Shown: positions 1 to 8,922 of the stretch, one piece after another
Position numbering within the stretch: position 1 is the first letter of the stretch
Layout of the letters: the number at the start of each line of letters is the position of its first letter
Assembly (NCBI GenBank): GCA_002747255.1
Contig: PDUC01000033.1
Coordinates: forward strand, 62,001-126,000
DNA from: Acidobacteriota bacterium
GTDB lineage: Bacteria; Acidobacteriota; Holophagae; Acanthopleuribacterales; Acanthopleuribacteraceae
Direction: 5' to 3'
Length of the DNA stretch: 64,000 nucleotides
Made by a program: the position numbers and the translations under genes
Notes under the pieces: generated by a model
Told to the model about the DNA's origin: nothing
The model's input: the letters and a program-made list of their open reading frames with translations, nothing else
Database searches by the model: none

Positions 1-1196
1 TTTGCGCAGAAGTGAATCCTGAAGCAGCCAGGAAACGGCACAGTCAGGGTTGGGTCGATATTTTAATCGACTCTATGGATGAGCTCATAGCCAGGGTAAA
101 AAAAGCACAGAAAGACAAGGAAGTCGTCTCAATTGCTTACATCGGCAATGTGGTTGATGTCTGGGAGCGCTTCTACGAGGAAGGTATTTTCGTCCACGTG
201 GGCTCCGACCAGACCTCACTGCACATTCCCTGGACAGGCGGTTATTATCCGGTCGATGTCAGTTTTGAGGAGTCTAACCGCCTGATTCGCGAAGAGCCGG
301 AACTGTTCAAGGAAAAGGTTCAGGCTTCCTTGCGACGACATGCCGCCGCCATCAACAAGCACACGGCCAGGGGTACCTATTTCTTTGATTATGGAAATGC
401 CTTCTTGCTGGAAGCCTCCAGAGCCGGTGCCGATGTAATGGCAGAAAACGGGGTCGATTTCCGATACAAATCCTACGTGCAGGATATTCTGGGACCGATG
501 TGTTTTGATTACGGGTTTGGTCCTTTCCGTTGGGTTTGTACCTCTGGTAAAGCGAAAGATCTGGACAGAACGGACGAGATTGCCATGAACGTTCTGCGTG
601 ACATCATGGAACATGCTCCTGAAGAAATCCAACTGCAAATGAACGACAATATCACCTGGATCCGGGATGCAAAACAGAACAAGTTAGTCGTCGGTTCTCA
701 GGCGCGTATTCTGTACGCGGATGCGGAAGGGCGCATGAAGATAGCCAAAGCCTTTAACGATGAAGTCAGGGCAGGGAAGATCGGTCCAGTTGTCCTGGGT
801 CGTGACCATCACGATGTCAGCGGTACAGATTCACCCTATCGCGAAACCTCAAACATTTACGATGGCAGCAAGTTTACCGCCGATATGGCCATTCAAAACG
901 TTATCGGTGACAGTTTCCGCGGTGCCACCTGGGTGTCCATCCACAACGGTGGTGGTGTAGGCTGGGGCGAAGTGATTAACGGCGGTTTTGGCATGGTGCT
1001 GGACGGGACGCAAGAAGCGGAAGAACGATTGAGGAACATGCTTTTCTACGATGTCAACAACGGTATCGCGCGTCGCAGCTGGGCAAGGAACAGCGGCGCC
1101 CGCTTTGCCATTGAACGCGAAATGCGGCGTTCGCCAAATTTGAAGGTGACCCTGCCGAATTTGGTCGATGATAGCCTGCTTGACAGTTTGTTTTAA
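1..1196 (+). CDS. hutU: Urocanate hydratase, C-terminal part (gene cut by left edge)
   Basis: The frame is open through the first base: codons before the GTG at 12 read C-A-E with no stop, so that GTG is internal and the true start lies left of the window. The enzyme hydrates urocanate to imidazolonepropionate in histidine breakdown, using tightly bound NAD. The run GRDHHDVSGTDSPYRE and the stretch with GATWVSIHNGGGVGWGEV match the long urocanase type best known from vertebrate UROC1, not the shorter proteobacterial type. About 398 residues are visible, so some 270 should be missing if the protein is the usual long form of about 670. The next gene has a different composition and its own promoter, so this looks like the end of its operon. 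The family call is secure; the long-type assignment comes from remembered motifs. Confidence 0.93.
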   Translation, partial: CAEVNPEAARKRHSQGWVDILIDSMDELIARVKKAQKDKEVVSIAYIGNVVDVWERFYEEGIFVHVGSDQTSLHIPWTGGYYPVDVSFEESNRLIREEPELFKEKVQASLRRHAAAINKHTARGTYFFDYGNAFLLEASRAGADVMAENGVDFRYKSYVQDILGPMCFDYGFGPFRWVCTSGKAKDLDRTDEIAMNVLRDIMEHAPEEIQLQMNDNITWIRDAKQNKLVVGSQARILYADAEGRMKIAKAFNDEVRAGKIGPVVLGRDHHDVSGTDSPYRETSNIYDGSKFTADMAIQNVIGDSFRGATWVSIHNGGGVGWGEVINGGFGMVLDGTQEAEERLRNMLFYDVNNGIARRSWARNSGARFAIEREMRRSPNLKVTLPNLVDDSLLDSLF

Positions 1197-1382
1197 TTTA
1201 AAAAGGTCAACTCCATTCATAAAGTGTGGCACCCAGAGGGGCAGCCGATCAAGAGCGATGGTTTGGTAAAAAGCAGTCCCGATATATCAGGTATCACCGT
1301 TTTGAACCTGGCCGCAGTGGCTGACTGTGCCCATACGATCCTACCTCATTTGTTGTGCCTGAATTAACACTTGGTTATCTCG

Positions 1383-1411
1383 TTGACTAAATTTAGTTAT
1401 TGTTGTAAAAT
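1383..1411 (+). promoter_or_regulatory. Sigma70-like promoter of the AAA ATPase gene
   Basis: A -35 box TTGACT (1383-1388) and a -10 box TAAAAT (1406-1411) are separated by exactly 17 bases, in an AT-rich stretch 37 bases before the start codon at 1449. This is one of the best consensus matches in the window and suggests that the ATPase gene is transcribed on its own. Confidence 0.6.
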
Positions 1412-1448
1412 TAGCAAAAAGTGTGCTTGATAACAAAAGAGGATCGAG

Positions 1449-2678
1449 ATGAGCAAGGTATTATCCAATTTTGAAAACCCTTTTCGCCCTGGAGCTGGAC
1501 ACAGGCCTCCCTATCTAGCTGGTCGTGCTAAAGAGATACAGGAATTTGATCGTTTGCTTAGGCAGAAAGTTATATTGGAGAACATGGTTTTAACAGGGTT
1601 GAGGGGTGTTGGTAAAACCGTTCTGCTAGACTCTTTGAAACCAAAAGCACTTCAAGCGAATTGGTTATGGGTTGGAACAGACCTGTCTGAATCAGCAACA
1701 ATAAGTGAAAATAGCATAGCCATCAGATTGCTTACTGATTTGTCTGTCATAACTTCAAATATGGTTATCAAGAGAGAACCAACTCAGAAAATTGGATTTA
1801 ATGCTGCGGAGCAAATAACAGATGTCAAATTAAACTACAATTTGCTAAAAAATATCTATGATAAAACCCCTGGATTGGTACATGATAAACTTAAAAGTAT
1901 CCTGGAGTTCTCCTGGAGCGTCATTTCAAGAAACAGTGAAATAAAAGGGGTTGTGTTTGCGTATGATGAAGCACAAAATTTATCTGACCAAGCAGGAAAA
2001 GAACAATACCCATTGTCATTATTGCTTGATGTTTTTCAGTCCATTCAAAAAAAGGAAATACCTTTTATGCTTTTGTTGACAGGGCTGCCAACTCTTTTTC
2101 CAAAGCTTATTGAAGCAAGAACTTTCTCGGAAAGAATGTTTAGAGTTGTTTTTCTTGACAAATTAAATGAAGCTGAATGTATAGAAGCAATTACAAAACC
2201 GATTGAAAATGATTTATGCCCGGTTAGATTGACTGTTGAAGCAATAAACGTTGTTGTAGAGATGTCTGGAGGATATCCTTATTTTATTCAGTTTATGTGC
2301 AGAGAAATATATGATGTTGTATTACAGAAACAAGATAATGGAGAAGCACTTTCTGTACCTGTCGATGTGATAATAATCAAGTTAGATACGGATTTTTTTT
2401 CTGGCCGCTGGAGCAGAGTTACAGATAGACAAAAAACATTATTGTATGTCATCGCCCAGCTTGATCATTGCGATGACGAGTTCACGGTTGCGGAGATAGT
2501 CGCACAATCAAAAAAAATATTACAAAAGCCATTTAGCAGCAGTCATGTCAATCAAATGCTGTCTTCATTAAGCAATGCAGGGCTTATTTTCAAAAATAGA
2601 CATGGAAAATATTCTTTTGCTGTGCCGCTCATGTCTGGTTTTATCAACAGACAACCGTCAGATGACTTGCTATATTGA
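1449..2678 (+). CDS. AAA-family P-loop ATPase with C-terminal winged-helix-like region
   Basis: A 409-residue cytoplasmic protein. The Walker A motif GLRGVGKT is at residues 50-57 and a Walker B-like VVFAYDEAQ at about 168-176, followed by a sensor-like LLTGLP near 213. The layout matches the archaeal/orc1-like ATP-binding proteins of unknown role that bacteria carry as single genes. The last 80 residues look like a winged helix, so DNA binding is plausible. An ATG start follows GAGG with suitable spacing. The gene is richer in A/T and in AAA, ATA and TTA codons than its neighbours, and it has its own promoter, which suggests horizontal acquisition. No nuclease, helicase or transposase partner lies beside it, so I assign no defence or mobile function. 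Confidence 0.8.
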   Translation: MSKVLSNFENPFRPGAGHRPPYLAGRAKEIQEFDRLLRQKVILENMVLTGLRGVGKTVLLDSLKPKALQANWLWVGTDLSESATISENSIAIRLLTDLSVITSNMVIKREPTQKIGFNAAEQITDVKLNYNLLKNIYDKTPGLVHDKLKSILEFSWSVISRNSEIKGVVFAYDEAQNLSDQAGKEQYPLSLLLDVFQSIQKKEIPFMLLLTGLPTLFPKLIEARTFSERMFRVVFLDKLNEAECIEAITKPIENDLCPVRLTVEAINVVVEMSGGYPYFIQFMCREIYDVVLQKQDNGEALSVPVDVIIIKLDTDFFSGRWSRVTDRQKTLLYVIAQLDHCDDEFTVAEIVAQSKKILQKPFSSSHVNQMLSSLSNAGLIFKNRHGKYSFAVPLMSGFINRQPSDDLLY

Positions 2679-2790
2679 ATTGTAACCAGTGAAGACTTGT
2701 CATGCACCGGGCCGCGATGAAAAAGATTTACTTGAAAACCAACAAAGCCTGTCGTACAATCCGGCAACTCGATTTTAGAGGAGCACTTTT

Positions 2791-3723
2791 ATGGAGGATG
2801 ATATGAGTCAATTGGCTATTTTAGATGATGTTTTAAACGGGTTGATGCGTCGATACAAGGAACGTGTACCCGATGTTCAGGCTATACTGGACTGCATGGT
2901 GGAAAACAAGCTGATTCAAAATGAGTCAGATATCGAAAACGATCACATTGCCTTTCGTACATTGGGCGTGCCGCATCTCGGCATCCGCTCTCTGGAAAAG
3001 ATTTTTCTCCATTTGGGTTATGTCAAAAAAGATGCCTATTCTTTTCCTGCGAAGAAGCTCAACGCCTTCTGGTATGCTCCTCCACAACCCAAATACCCGC
3101 GAATCTTTATCAGTGAATTGAGAGTTAAAGACCTGTCTGCTGCGGCTCAGGAAACCATTCTGAAATACACCCGTGAGGTAACTTCCGATCCGGTTGATCA
3201 ACTGGATTTAAACGACAGTCAAGCCATTGTCGACTACATGCACCAGTCCCTTTGGAGGACACCCACCTGGAAGGATTATTCCTTACTCGCGGATGAAAGT
3301 GAATATGCCGCGTGGGCCATCTTCAATCGCTATTATCTCAATCACTTTACGGTCAGTGTTCACAACTTGCCAGAGTCTTACCGAACCATAGCTCAGTTTA
3401 ACGCGTTTATCGAGAGCCATGGTTTCAAACTCAACGACGCCGGTGGAAAAGCCAAGACAAGTCAGGACGGTCTTCTTATTCAGAGTTCCACTGTAGCCAG
3501 ACTGGTTGAAGCCGAATTTGAAGATGAAGACGGGAAAATGGTGACGAAAAGCATTCCAGGTTCCTACGTGGAGTTTGCCGAACGAAAGGTCGTTCCCGAG
3601 TTTGAGCATTTAAAGCGGGAACACACTTATAGAGAACATCGTCGCGATGGTTTTGAAGCGGCCAACGCCGATAAAATATTCGAAAGTACCTATTCCGAAC
3701 AGATTGAAAAAGCGCGCGATTGA
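2791..3723 (+). CDS. DUF1338 family protein (2-oxoadipate dioxygenase/decarboxylase-like)
   Basis: A 310-residue protein with the DUF1338 signature NDHIAFRTLG. The family includes HglS of Pseudomonas putida, a non-haem iron enzyme that converts 2-oxoadipate to D-2-hydroxyglutarate in lysine breakdown. Its metal ligands are two His and one Glu. Candidates here are H52 (DHIAFRT), H185 (NHFTVSVHNLP) and E261 (GSYVEFAER), in the expected order. The protein is shorter than HglS (about 460 residues), like many bacterial DUF1338 members, so substrate is uncertain. Two starts compete: ATG 2791 with AGAGGAG seven bases upstream, and ATG 2803 with GGAGG just inside the longer frame. I kept the first. 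A hairpin terminator follows at 3763. There is no lysine-catabolic neighbour. Confidence 0.82.
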   Translation: MEDDMSQLAILDDVLNGLMRRYKERVPDVQAILDCMVENKLIQNESDIENDHIAFRTLGVPHLGIRSLEKIFLHLGYVKKDAYSFPAKKLNAFWYAPPQPKYPRIFISELRVKDLSAAAQETILKYTREVTSDPVDQLDLNDSQAIVDYMHQSLWRTPTWKDYSLLADESEYAAWAIFNRYYLNHFTVSVHNLPESYRTIAQFNAFIESHGFKLNDAGGKAKTSQDGLLIQSSTVARLVEAEFEDEDGKMVTKSIPGSYVEFAERKVVPEFEHLKREHTYREHRRDGFEAANADKIFESTYSEQIEKARD

Positions 3724-3762
3724 GGTTTTGCGCGACCTCGATACGGTTAAGCGCTGTTTTAC

Positions 3763-3793
3763 AGGCCGATCGATGATTCGGCCTGCTTTTTTT
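3763..3793 (+). terminator. Intrinsic terminator after the DUF1338 gene
   Basis: The stem AGGCCGA (3763-3769) pairs with TCGGCCT (3778-3784) around an 8-base loop and is followed by GC and seven T (3787-3793). It lies 40 bases after the stop codon. On the minus strand there is no T-run, so it does not serve the convergent gene. Confidence 0.8.
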
Positions 3794-3908
3794 CAACCGT
3801 GTCGCTTGATGAATCGGAAAACAGCATGCCCGATTTTGCGCAGCCTTAAAGCGGCATGCCGTTTGGTTCAGTCGCTTGTTTTATGGTTAAAACAGTATCC
3901 TGTGGCGG

Positions 3909-5435
3909 TTAAAGGTCTCCGAAACAGTACATATACCCGTTTCTGACCGCGATATACACCCTGCCATCCCAGACAATGGGTGTTGAATCAATTTCCAGCC
4001 CTTCCACTTTGTCCAGCAGTTTTAATTCGTAAGTTCTCCTGTTTTTTATGAGTTGAAACAGAAAAATACCGGCATCGGTGCAGGCGACAATTTTGTCCTT
4101 GACGATCAGTGGGGTAGATATGGAACCGGGAATTTGTGTCTTGACAACTAATTTGGGCGTGTTGAAGGAAGTGAGAGCATCGGGTCCGAGAACGAGCTTT
4201 CCTTTCTCTGTACGTTTGTGATCCAGAACAGTTAACTCACCGGCAACATCCAGGAAGACGGCCAGGTGATCGTCCTTTTCTGAAATGTAGGCATCGTTGC
4301 AGCTGACGGAGCCAATGATTCCACCTTCCCAGTGGTACCATTTCTTGTCTATGGTGGGATAGAACCAGACCACACAATCGTGACCCTGCTTTGAAGGGTC
4401 TATTTTCATCACACCGCCGTGACCGGGCATGTACTGCTTTTCAACGGGAATCAAAAGACAGCCGTCGTTGGTGACAGGCGCGGAACCGTTTAAGTCCGTT
4501 CCGATGTAGTATTCCCAGTCGTTTTTCTTTTCTTTCAAGTTGTAACCGTAAATGCGCCCGGTTCCGGAAAGCGTGAACACTCTTCCGTTTAAAACGCTGG
4601 GAGAGGATTCTGAAACCAGATCACGCCCGTGCAGATCCATATCTTCTTGTTTGTAATAGGTGATTTCCTGAAGGATTTTGGGCTGCATAACTCCGTCAAG
4701 CCGTTCGAGTTTTTGGGGGTCCGGGCTGAAAACAGTGAAAATACCATTTTCCAGCGCGAGGTAGGCCAGTTTGCCGACTACCACTGCCGATCCGTCCACA
4801 TCGCGACTGTAACAATCGGTTTTTTTGACGTTCATTCGCCATAGCTCTTTCCCGCTTAGGAGCGAAATACCTCGGAAACTGGGGATGTAGCGGTCCTCGT
4901 GATCATTCCAGAAACCAAGTCTGCTGCCTTGCATAATGATGTATTTGCTTTCGGGGTCTTGGGCTTCTTTGTTTTCAAAGATGGTACCCGTCCCTTTCAG
5001 AATATCTTCGTATTTATACTGCCAGACCAGTTCGCCGGTGGAGGCCTTGATTTTTTTTAGGTGATAATCAAACGCCCCTTGAATGAGAAACAGCTCCTGA
5101 TTTTCCCGGACTAATAAAGGCTGGCCTGTCCAGCCGGCACCTTTCCAGACTTTATCCTTGCCATATGCCGGGCTGATACCTTCACCCAGATAGATCTTCC
5201 ATACCAGGTTGAGCGTATCAGGAGCCTTGTTGCCGTAGTAATTTCGCTTCTCATTGCCTAAAAAGGTGGAGATGAGAACGTCCACCTCGCTGGACTTCTG
5301 TTGAGCTGACAACAAGCTGCCTGATAAAAGCAGGATAAAGGTCAGCAACGGTGTTAGGGTTTTGTTCTTGAAGAAACGCCATTTCCATGAAGAGTTGATT
5401 GCTTGTTTTGTATGAGAGAGGATAGTGTACAACAT
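3909..5435 (-). CDS. Secreted PQQ-type beta-propeller (PQQ-binding-like repeat) protein
   Basis: A 508-residue protein with an N-terminal hydrophobic segment (about residues 28-44, ending SLLSA) that fits a signal peptide after an unusually long leader. Repeated units of the type STGELVWQYKYEDIL, LLSGKELWRMNV and LKEKKNDWEYYIGTD carry the W-docking pattern of PQQ-dehydrogenase-like propellers, also seen in BamB. No catalytic dehydrogenase residues or cytochrome c domain were found, so it is probably a binding or scaffold propeller in the periplasm or envelope. A shorter non-ATG start nearer the signal peptide is possible. Convergent with the DUF1338 gene; no partner genes. Confidence 0.72.
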   Translation of the reverse strand: MLYTILSHTKQAINSSWKWRFFKNKTLTPLLTFILLLSGSLLSAQQKSSEVDVLISTFLGNEKRNYYGNKAPDTLNLVWKIYLGEGISPAYGKDKVWKGAGWTGQPLLVRENQELFLIQGAFDYHLKKIKASTGELVWQYKYEDILKGTGTIFENKEAQDPESKYIIMQGSRLGFWNDHEDRYIPSFRGISLLSGKELWRMNVKKTDCYSRDVDGSAVVVGKLAYLALENGIFTVFSPDPQKLERLDGVMQPKILQEITYYKQEDMDLHGRDLVSESSPSVLNGRVFTLSGTGRIYGYNLKEKKNDWEYYIGTDLNGSAPVTNDGCLLIPVEKQYMPGHGGVMKIDPSKQGHDCVVWFYPTIDKKWYHWEGGIIGSVSCNDAYISEKDDHLAVFLDVAGELTVLDHKRTEKGKLVLGPDALTSFNTPKLVVKTQIPGSISTPLIVKDKIVACTDAGIFLFQLIKNRRTYELKLLDKVEGLEIDSTPIVWDGRVYIAVRNGYMYCFGDL

Positions 5436-5626
5436 GGACTTATTTTATCTAAAAATGAAATATTTAACAACTACCGAAAGGCATACAGAAGTAGCGATTT
5501 GCTCCTTTCAGAGGTGCGTGCTTTGCCATTCTGAAGATGGAAGATGCCCGGAAAAGTATCCTTGTTCAAGGCGCACTTTTCTCTGCTTGACGCGGTATCC
5601 AAGTCAATAACGACAACCGGTATGAT

Positions 5627-5664
5627 AAAAGACTGTGTTCCCAAAGATCACTTTGGGAACACAG
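5627..5664 (-). terminator. Strong intrinsic terminator of the DUF4388 gene
   Basis: A perfect 14-bp inverted repeat: CTGTGTTCCCAAAG (5633-5646) against CTTTGGGAACACAG (5651-5664), with loop ATCA. Read on the minus strand it is followed by TCTTTT. It begins 18 bases after the stop of the minus-strand gene at 5682. Confidence 0.85.
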
Positions 5665-5681
5665 CGGTTGGAAAGAGGAGT

Positions 5682-8000
5682 TTAGAGTGAAATTTTCAGA
5701 ATCCAGGGTTTTTCACCGGGTTTTAGAATGCCTTCAGGCACAATGGCACGAGCCTTCTTGGCTTCACCATACGATTCATAATTGCCACTGGAAAGGCAGT
5801 AACAGAGATTGCCATTGCTCTTGCGTTCTGTTATAAAAAATGCCGCTGTTGGTCGGTCCTGCATTAATTTGATGACGGAATCTCTTTGACAGGCTACCAT
5901 GAACACCAGTGTGTATCTGGGTTTACCGGTGGAACGGAATGCAGCCAGGCTTTCTGCAAGGACTTCATCCATTGATTTACCTTGAACAGAAGGGACTGAT
6001 AATTCCGGAGCAGTGGGTTCACTCATGGCGGATTCTTTTAATGCAGGTTCTTCTGTCTTCTGCGTTTCTAAATAAGCTGAAGATTCGGGCTGTGCCGACG
6101 CATTCTCTTCTGTCAGGTTTGCCGACAATTTCTCTTCCACAGAGGGCTTCGCCTCTTCGGTAATGACTTCTTCGGGAGCGGGATCGGCAACGATTGTTTT
6201 TTCAACGGTTTCATTTTCGTCGACAGTCAGTATGTCTTCTGTATGTTCAGCCGCTTTTGCTGTTTCATCCTGGACGTCTTCTATTTGAGTCTCAACGATG
6301 GATGCATCTGGCTGCATTTCTGAAAGCCTGTCTGTCTGTATTTCTACGGCATCATCTTTCTGTATTTCTACAGTATCTTCTTTGTTCATGAGATTGTTAA
6401 TGAACGGAATCTTTTCTCTGAAGATAATGGTTACAGCTGCCAATAGAAGCAGGATGATGGGAATAAAAAATTTAGGCCATGATCTCTTTTTCTCAAAAAA
6501 CTGCAGACTGTCGTCATTTTCGTCCTCTTCTGGCAGTATGTATTCTGACTGACTGTCTTCCTGTGTTGGTTCAGGGGAATCGGTTTGTTCTTCGTATGGA
6601 AAGTCGAGAGGAGGCCGCTTTGGTTCAAGATCAAACGCGGAGGGCTCATCGAGAGTGGCAGTCTCGTCTTTCGTTAGTTCGCTCTGATCCTCTGTGTTGA
6701 CATCCAGATCTTCGCTGGGTTCAATTGCCCTGTGATGCTCTTTGGTTAAAAGATCGATCGGCGTGCTCGGAATCGTATCGCTTTGGTTGTTAAACAGCTC
6801 GTCTTCCATGGGTTTATCTGATTCCAGAAGTTCTTCGGAAGGGTATTTTACTGCCAGAGTCGGAGATTCACTTTCATTGAGTGCCTGGCTTAATGCCTCA
6901 ATTGGATCTACTTCTTCCTCCAGGTGTTCATTTAGAGGTTCCTCATCTTCAAAAAGCTTGTCTGCGATCCTGCTCTCATATGAGTCGGGAATCTGGGTTT
7001 CGATAGCTTCGTGGGCTATTGCTTCCTGTTTTTCCAGGGGTACTTCAGGTTTCGGGTCTGCGGGTTCTTCTTCAGAGCGATCTTGTAAGAATGACTCGTT
7101 CGATAAAACATCTTCGTCCTTTTTGGAAAGATCAGACTCCGATTCAAGAGGATCAAAGTCTTTGAGAGTCAGACTTTCCCCTTCAAAAAGCGGTTCAATT
7201 TCCTGGGAATCGCTAATATCGAAAAGTTCGTCACTCTCACTTAAAAGGTTGGCAGAGGATTCCGGTAAGCCAATTTGGGTCAATGGGTCGCTTAAGCTTT
7301 CATCTTCATTGATGGATAGTTCTTCAAAATCAATCATTCCGGCTGTTTTAAAGATATATAGAATTTTCTTGAACTGCAATGGGTCAAGTTCTTCAGGAGT
7401 GTAACTTGTGGTAAAGGGAACATCAAACTCCTCACGTAAATTGCGAAAATGATCAGGCAGGTTCATCAGGTCAAATCTCTCCGAGAAGAAATCCGTTTGT
7501 CGAACTTTGAACTCTTCTTCGGGAAAAGGCGGGAAACTGGGGGCGTCTATCAGGAGGATGTTTTTTACGAAGAGTGGAAGCGTAGCTATCTTAAGCTTGG
7601 GCATTTTTTCCGGTAAAACATTCTGAATAATTTCAAAAACACCCTCTTCTTCCATTAGAACTCTGGTAATGATTCGCATGATCTGATGTTTTAGAGCGGC
7701 GCCGAGATCTTTTGCGTCTGCAAATCCCTTTTCACGCAGGGCTTTTCCCAGACTTTCACTTCTTGAGAGACCGCTTTTTAATTGCTCCATTTGACTATCT
7801 GAGATTTTCCCCATCTCAACCAGTATGTCCGCAAAGCTTTCACCCTTGACGGTGGATTTGGCAAAGACCAGGTTGCCATTTTCAAAGAAGAGCTTTCGAT
7901 CACCAGGCTGAGTTTCAATGTAGCCCGTTTGCGCGTCCAGAATTATTTTAAGGAGTTCTTTGTGAATATCGTAATTTGTAAAGGTCTTTTCCATCGTCAT
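5682..8000 (-). CDS. DUF4388 protein with acidic linker, one membrane segment and SPOR-like C-terminus
   Basis: A 772-residue protein. Residues 8-140 are a DUF4388 (PATAN-type) domain, including QPGDRKLFFENGNLVFA and a region with ADILVEMGKI. DUF4388 occurs in gliding, signalling and motility proteins of Myxococcota and Acidobacteriota. Residues 220-500 are a very acidic, low-complexity linker. A basic patch and one membrane helix follow at about 508-528 (FFIPIILLLLAAVTII), then a second acidic linker rich in E, T and A. The last 80 residues (YTLVFMVACQRD ... CYCLSSGNYESYGEAKKA) resemble a SPOR peptidoglycan-binding fold, though weakly. This implies a cytoplasmic DUF4388 domain tied through the inner membrane to a periplasmic cell-wall sensor. 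Single-gene unit with its own terminator. Confidence 0.72.
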   Translation of the reverse strand: MTMEKTFTNYDIHKELLKIILDAQTGYIETQPGDRKLFFENGNLVFAKSTVKGESFADILVEMGKISDSQMEQLKSGLSRSESLGKALREKGFADAKDLGAALKHQIMRIITRVLMEEEGVFEIIQNVLPEKMPKLKIATLPLFVKNILLIDAPSFPPFPEEEFKVRQTDFFSERFDLMNLPDHFRNLREEFDVPFTTSYTPEELDPLQFKKILYIFKTAGMIDFEELSINEDESLSDPLTQIGLPESSANLLSESDELFDISDSQEIEPLFEGESLTLKDFDPLESESDLSKKDEDVLSNESFLQDRSEEEPADPKPEVPLEKQEAIAHEAIETQIPDSYESRIADKLFEDEEPLNEHLEEEVDPIEALSQALNESESPTLAVKYPSEELLESDKPMEDELFNNQSDTIPSTPIDLLTKEHHRAIEPSEDLDVNTEDQSELTKDETATLDEPSAFDLEPKRPPLDFPYEEQTDSPEPTQEDSQSEYILPEEDENDDSLQFFEKKRSWPKFFIPIILLLLAAVTIIFREKIPFINNLMNKEDTVEIQKDDAVEIQTDRLSEMQPDASIVETQIEDVQDETAKAAEHTEDILTVDENETVEKTIVADPAPEEVITEEAKPSVEEKLSANLTEENASAQPESSAYLETQKTEEPALKESAMSEPTAPELSVPSVQGKSMDEVLAESLAAFRSTGKPRYTLVFMVACQRDSVIKLMQDRPTAAFFITERKSNGNLCYCLSSGNYESYGEAKKARAIVPEGILKPGEKPWILKISL

Positions 8001-8104
8001 TACCTCTAATCAGGTTATTGGCGTGCATACAAACCTAAGTATACTCTATTCAACGAAAAAAAGAAATGCAAGGATAGTTTGGGCAGGTAGATTTAACGCT
8101 CATC

Positions 8105-8133
8105 TTGACTAAAATGGTCAACTCTCTTAACAT
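8105..8133 (+). promoter_or_regulatory. Sigma70-like promoter of the polysaccharide exporter operon
   Basis: TTGACT (8105-8110), a 17-base spacer and TAACAT (8128-8133), 24 bases before the TTG start at 8158. The -35 is near consensus and the -10 matches at four of six positions. Confidence 0.5.
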
Positions 8134-8157
8134 GATTGTCTTTTAGAGGGGGAAAAC

Positions 8158-8922
8158 TTGATAAATCCTCGGTTTATTAGTTTAACACTGTACAAAGCCT
8201 ATGCCGATTTAAGGGCTGAATCTGAAAAGTATTACATGTCCTATCTATGGTGGGTTGTCGAACCCGTCCTCCAAATGTGTGTGTATTACGTTGTATTTGG
8301 TATCCTGTTTAAAAGGGGTACCGAGGGCTATGTTCCCTTTCTGCTCACAGGTCTTATTGTGTGGAGGTGGTGGGCTGCCGTTATTTCCGAAGGGTCTCAC
8401 GCACTGATTAAGGGAAAGGGCCTGATTTCTCAAGTTTACGTTCCCAAGTATGTCTTTCCTATGACAACAGTACTGACTCAATCATTTAAATTTATCATTG
8501 TGTTTGGCATACTAGTCGTTTATTTGTGGTTGGCCGGTTACAGTATCAGTCTGCCTTATGTCATTCTGCCTTTTCTGCTTATTGTTCAGATTGTTCTTAT
8601 TTCCGGTGTGACCTTTTGCCTTGCGGCCGTGTTCCCTTACTTACCGGATCTTCGACTGCTGATCGATACAACCTTGAGATTGATGTTCTTCCTCTCTGCA
8701 ATTTTCTACGATGCCTCCATTGTTCCCCCAAGATTCCAGACCTTATTCTACCTGAACCCCTTTGTTCATCTGGTTGAGGGTTATCGCGCTATTCTGCTTC
8801 GCGGTGAGTGGCCTGGTATATACGCTCTCTCTCTGATCTTGCTTTTTGGTATGCTGCTCTTGTTTGCTGGAAGTTATTTTATGCACTTGAAGGATGGAAA
8901 ATATGCGAAGGTGGTATTCTAG
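8158..8922 (+). CDS. ABC-2 type permease for polysaccharide export (Wzm-like)
   Basis: A 254-residue inner-membrane protein with about six hydrophobic segments and the N-terminal pattern KYYMSYLWWVVEPVLQ typical of O-antigen and teichoic-acid ABC exporters (Wzm, TagG, RfbD). It would form the channel that moves a lipid-linked polysaccharide across the inner membrane. The start is TTG at 8158 with AGAGGGGG five bases upstream; no better ATG fits the N-terminus. Its stop TAG (8920-8922) abuts the ATG of the ATPase gene, so the two are certainly co-transcribed. Confidence 0.88.
   Translation: MINPRFISLTLYKAYADLRAESEKYYMSYLWWVVEPVLQMCVYYVVFGILFKRGTEGYVPFLLTGLIVWRWWAAVISEGSHALIKGKGLISQVYVPKYVFPMTTVLTQSFKFIIVFGILVVYLWLAGYSISLPYVILPFLLIVQIVLISGVTFCLAAVFPYLPDLRLLIDTTLRLMFFLSAIFYDASIVPPRFQTLFYLNPFVHLVEGYRAILLRGEWPGIYALSLILLFGMLLLFAGSYFMHLKDGKYAKVVF

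Noticed and set aside
6742-7404. 220-residue Ser-rich open frame on the plus strand
   Set aside because: It is the complement of the acidic linker of the DUF4388 gene; the Ser-rich composition is a shadow of GAA/GAT codons.
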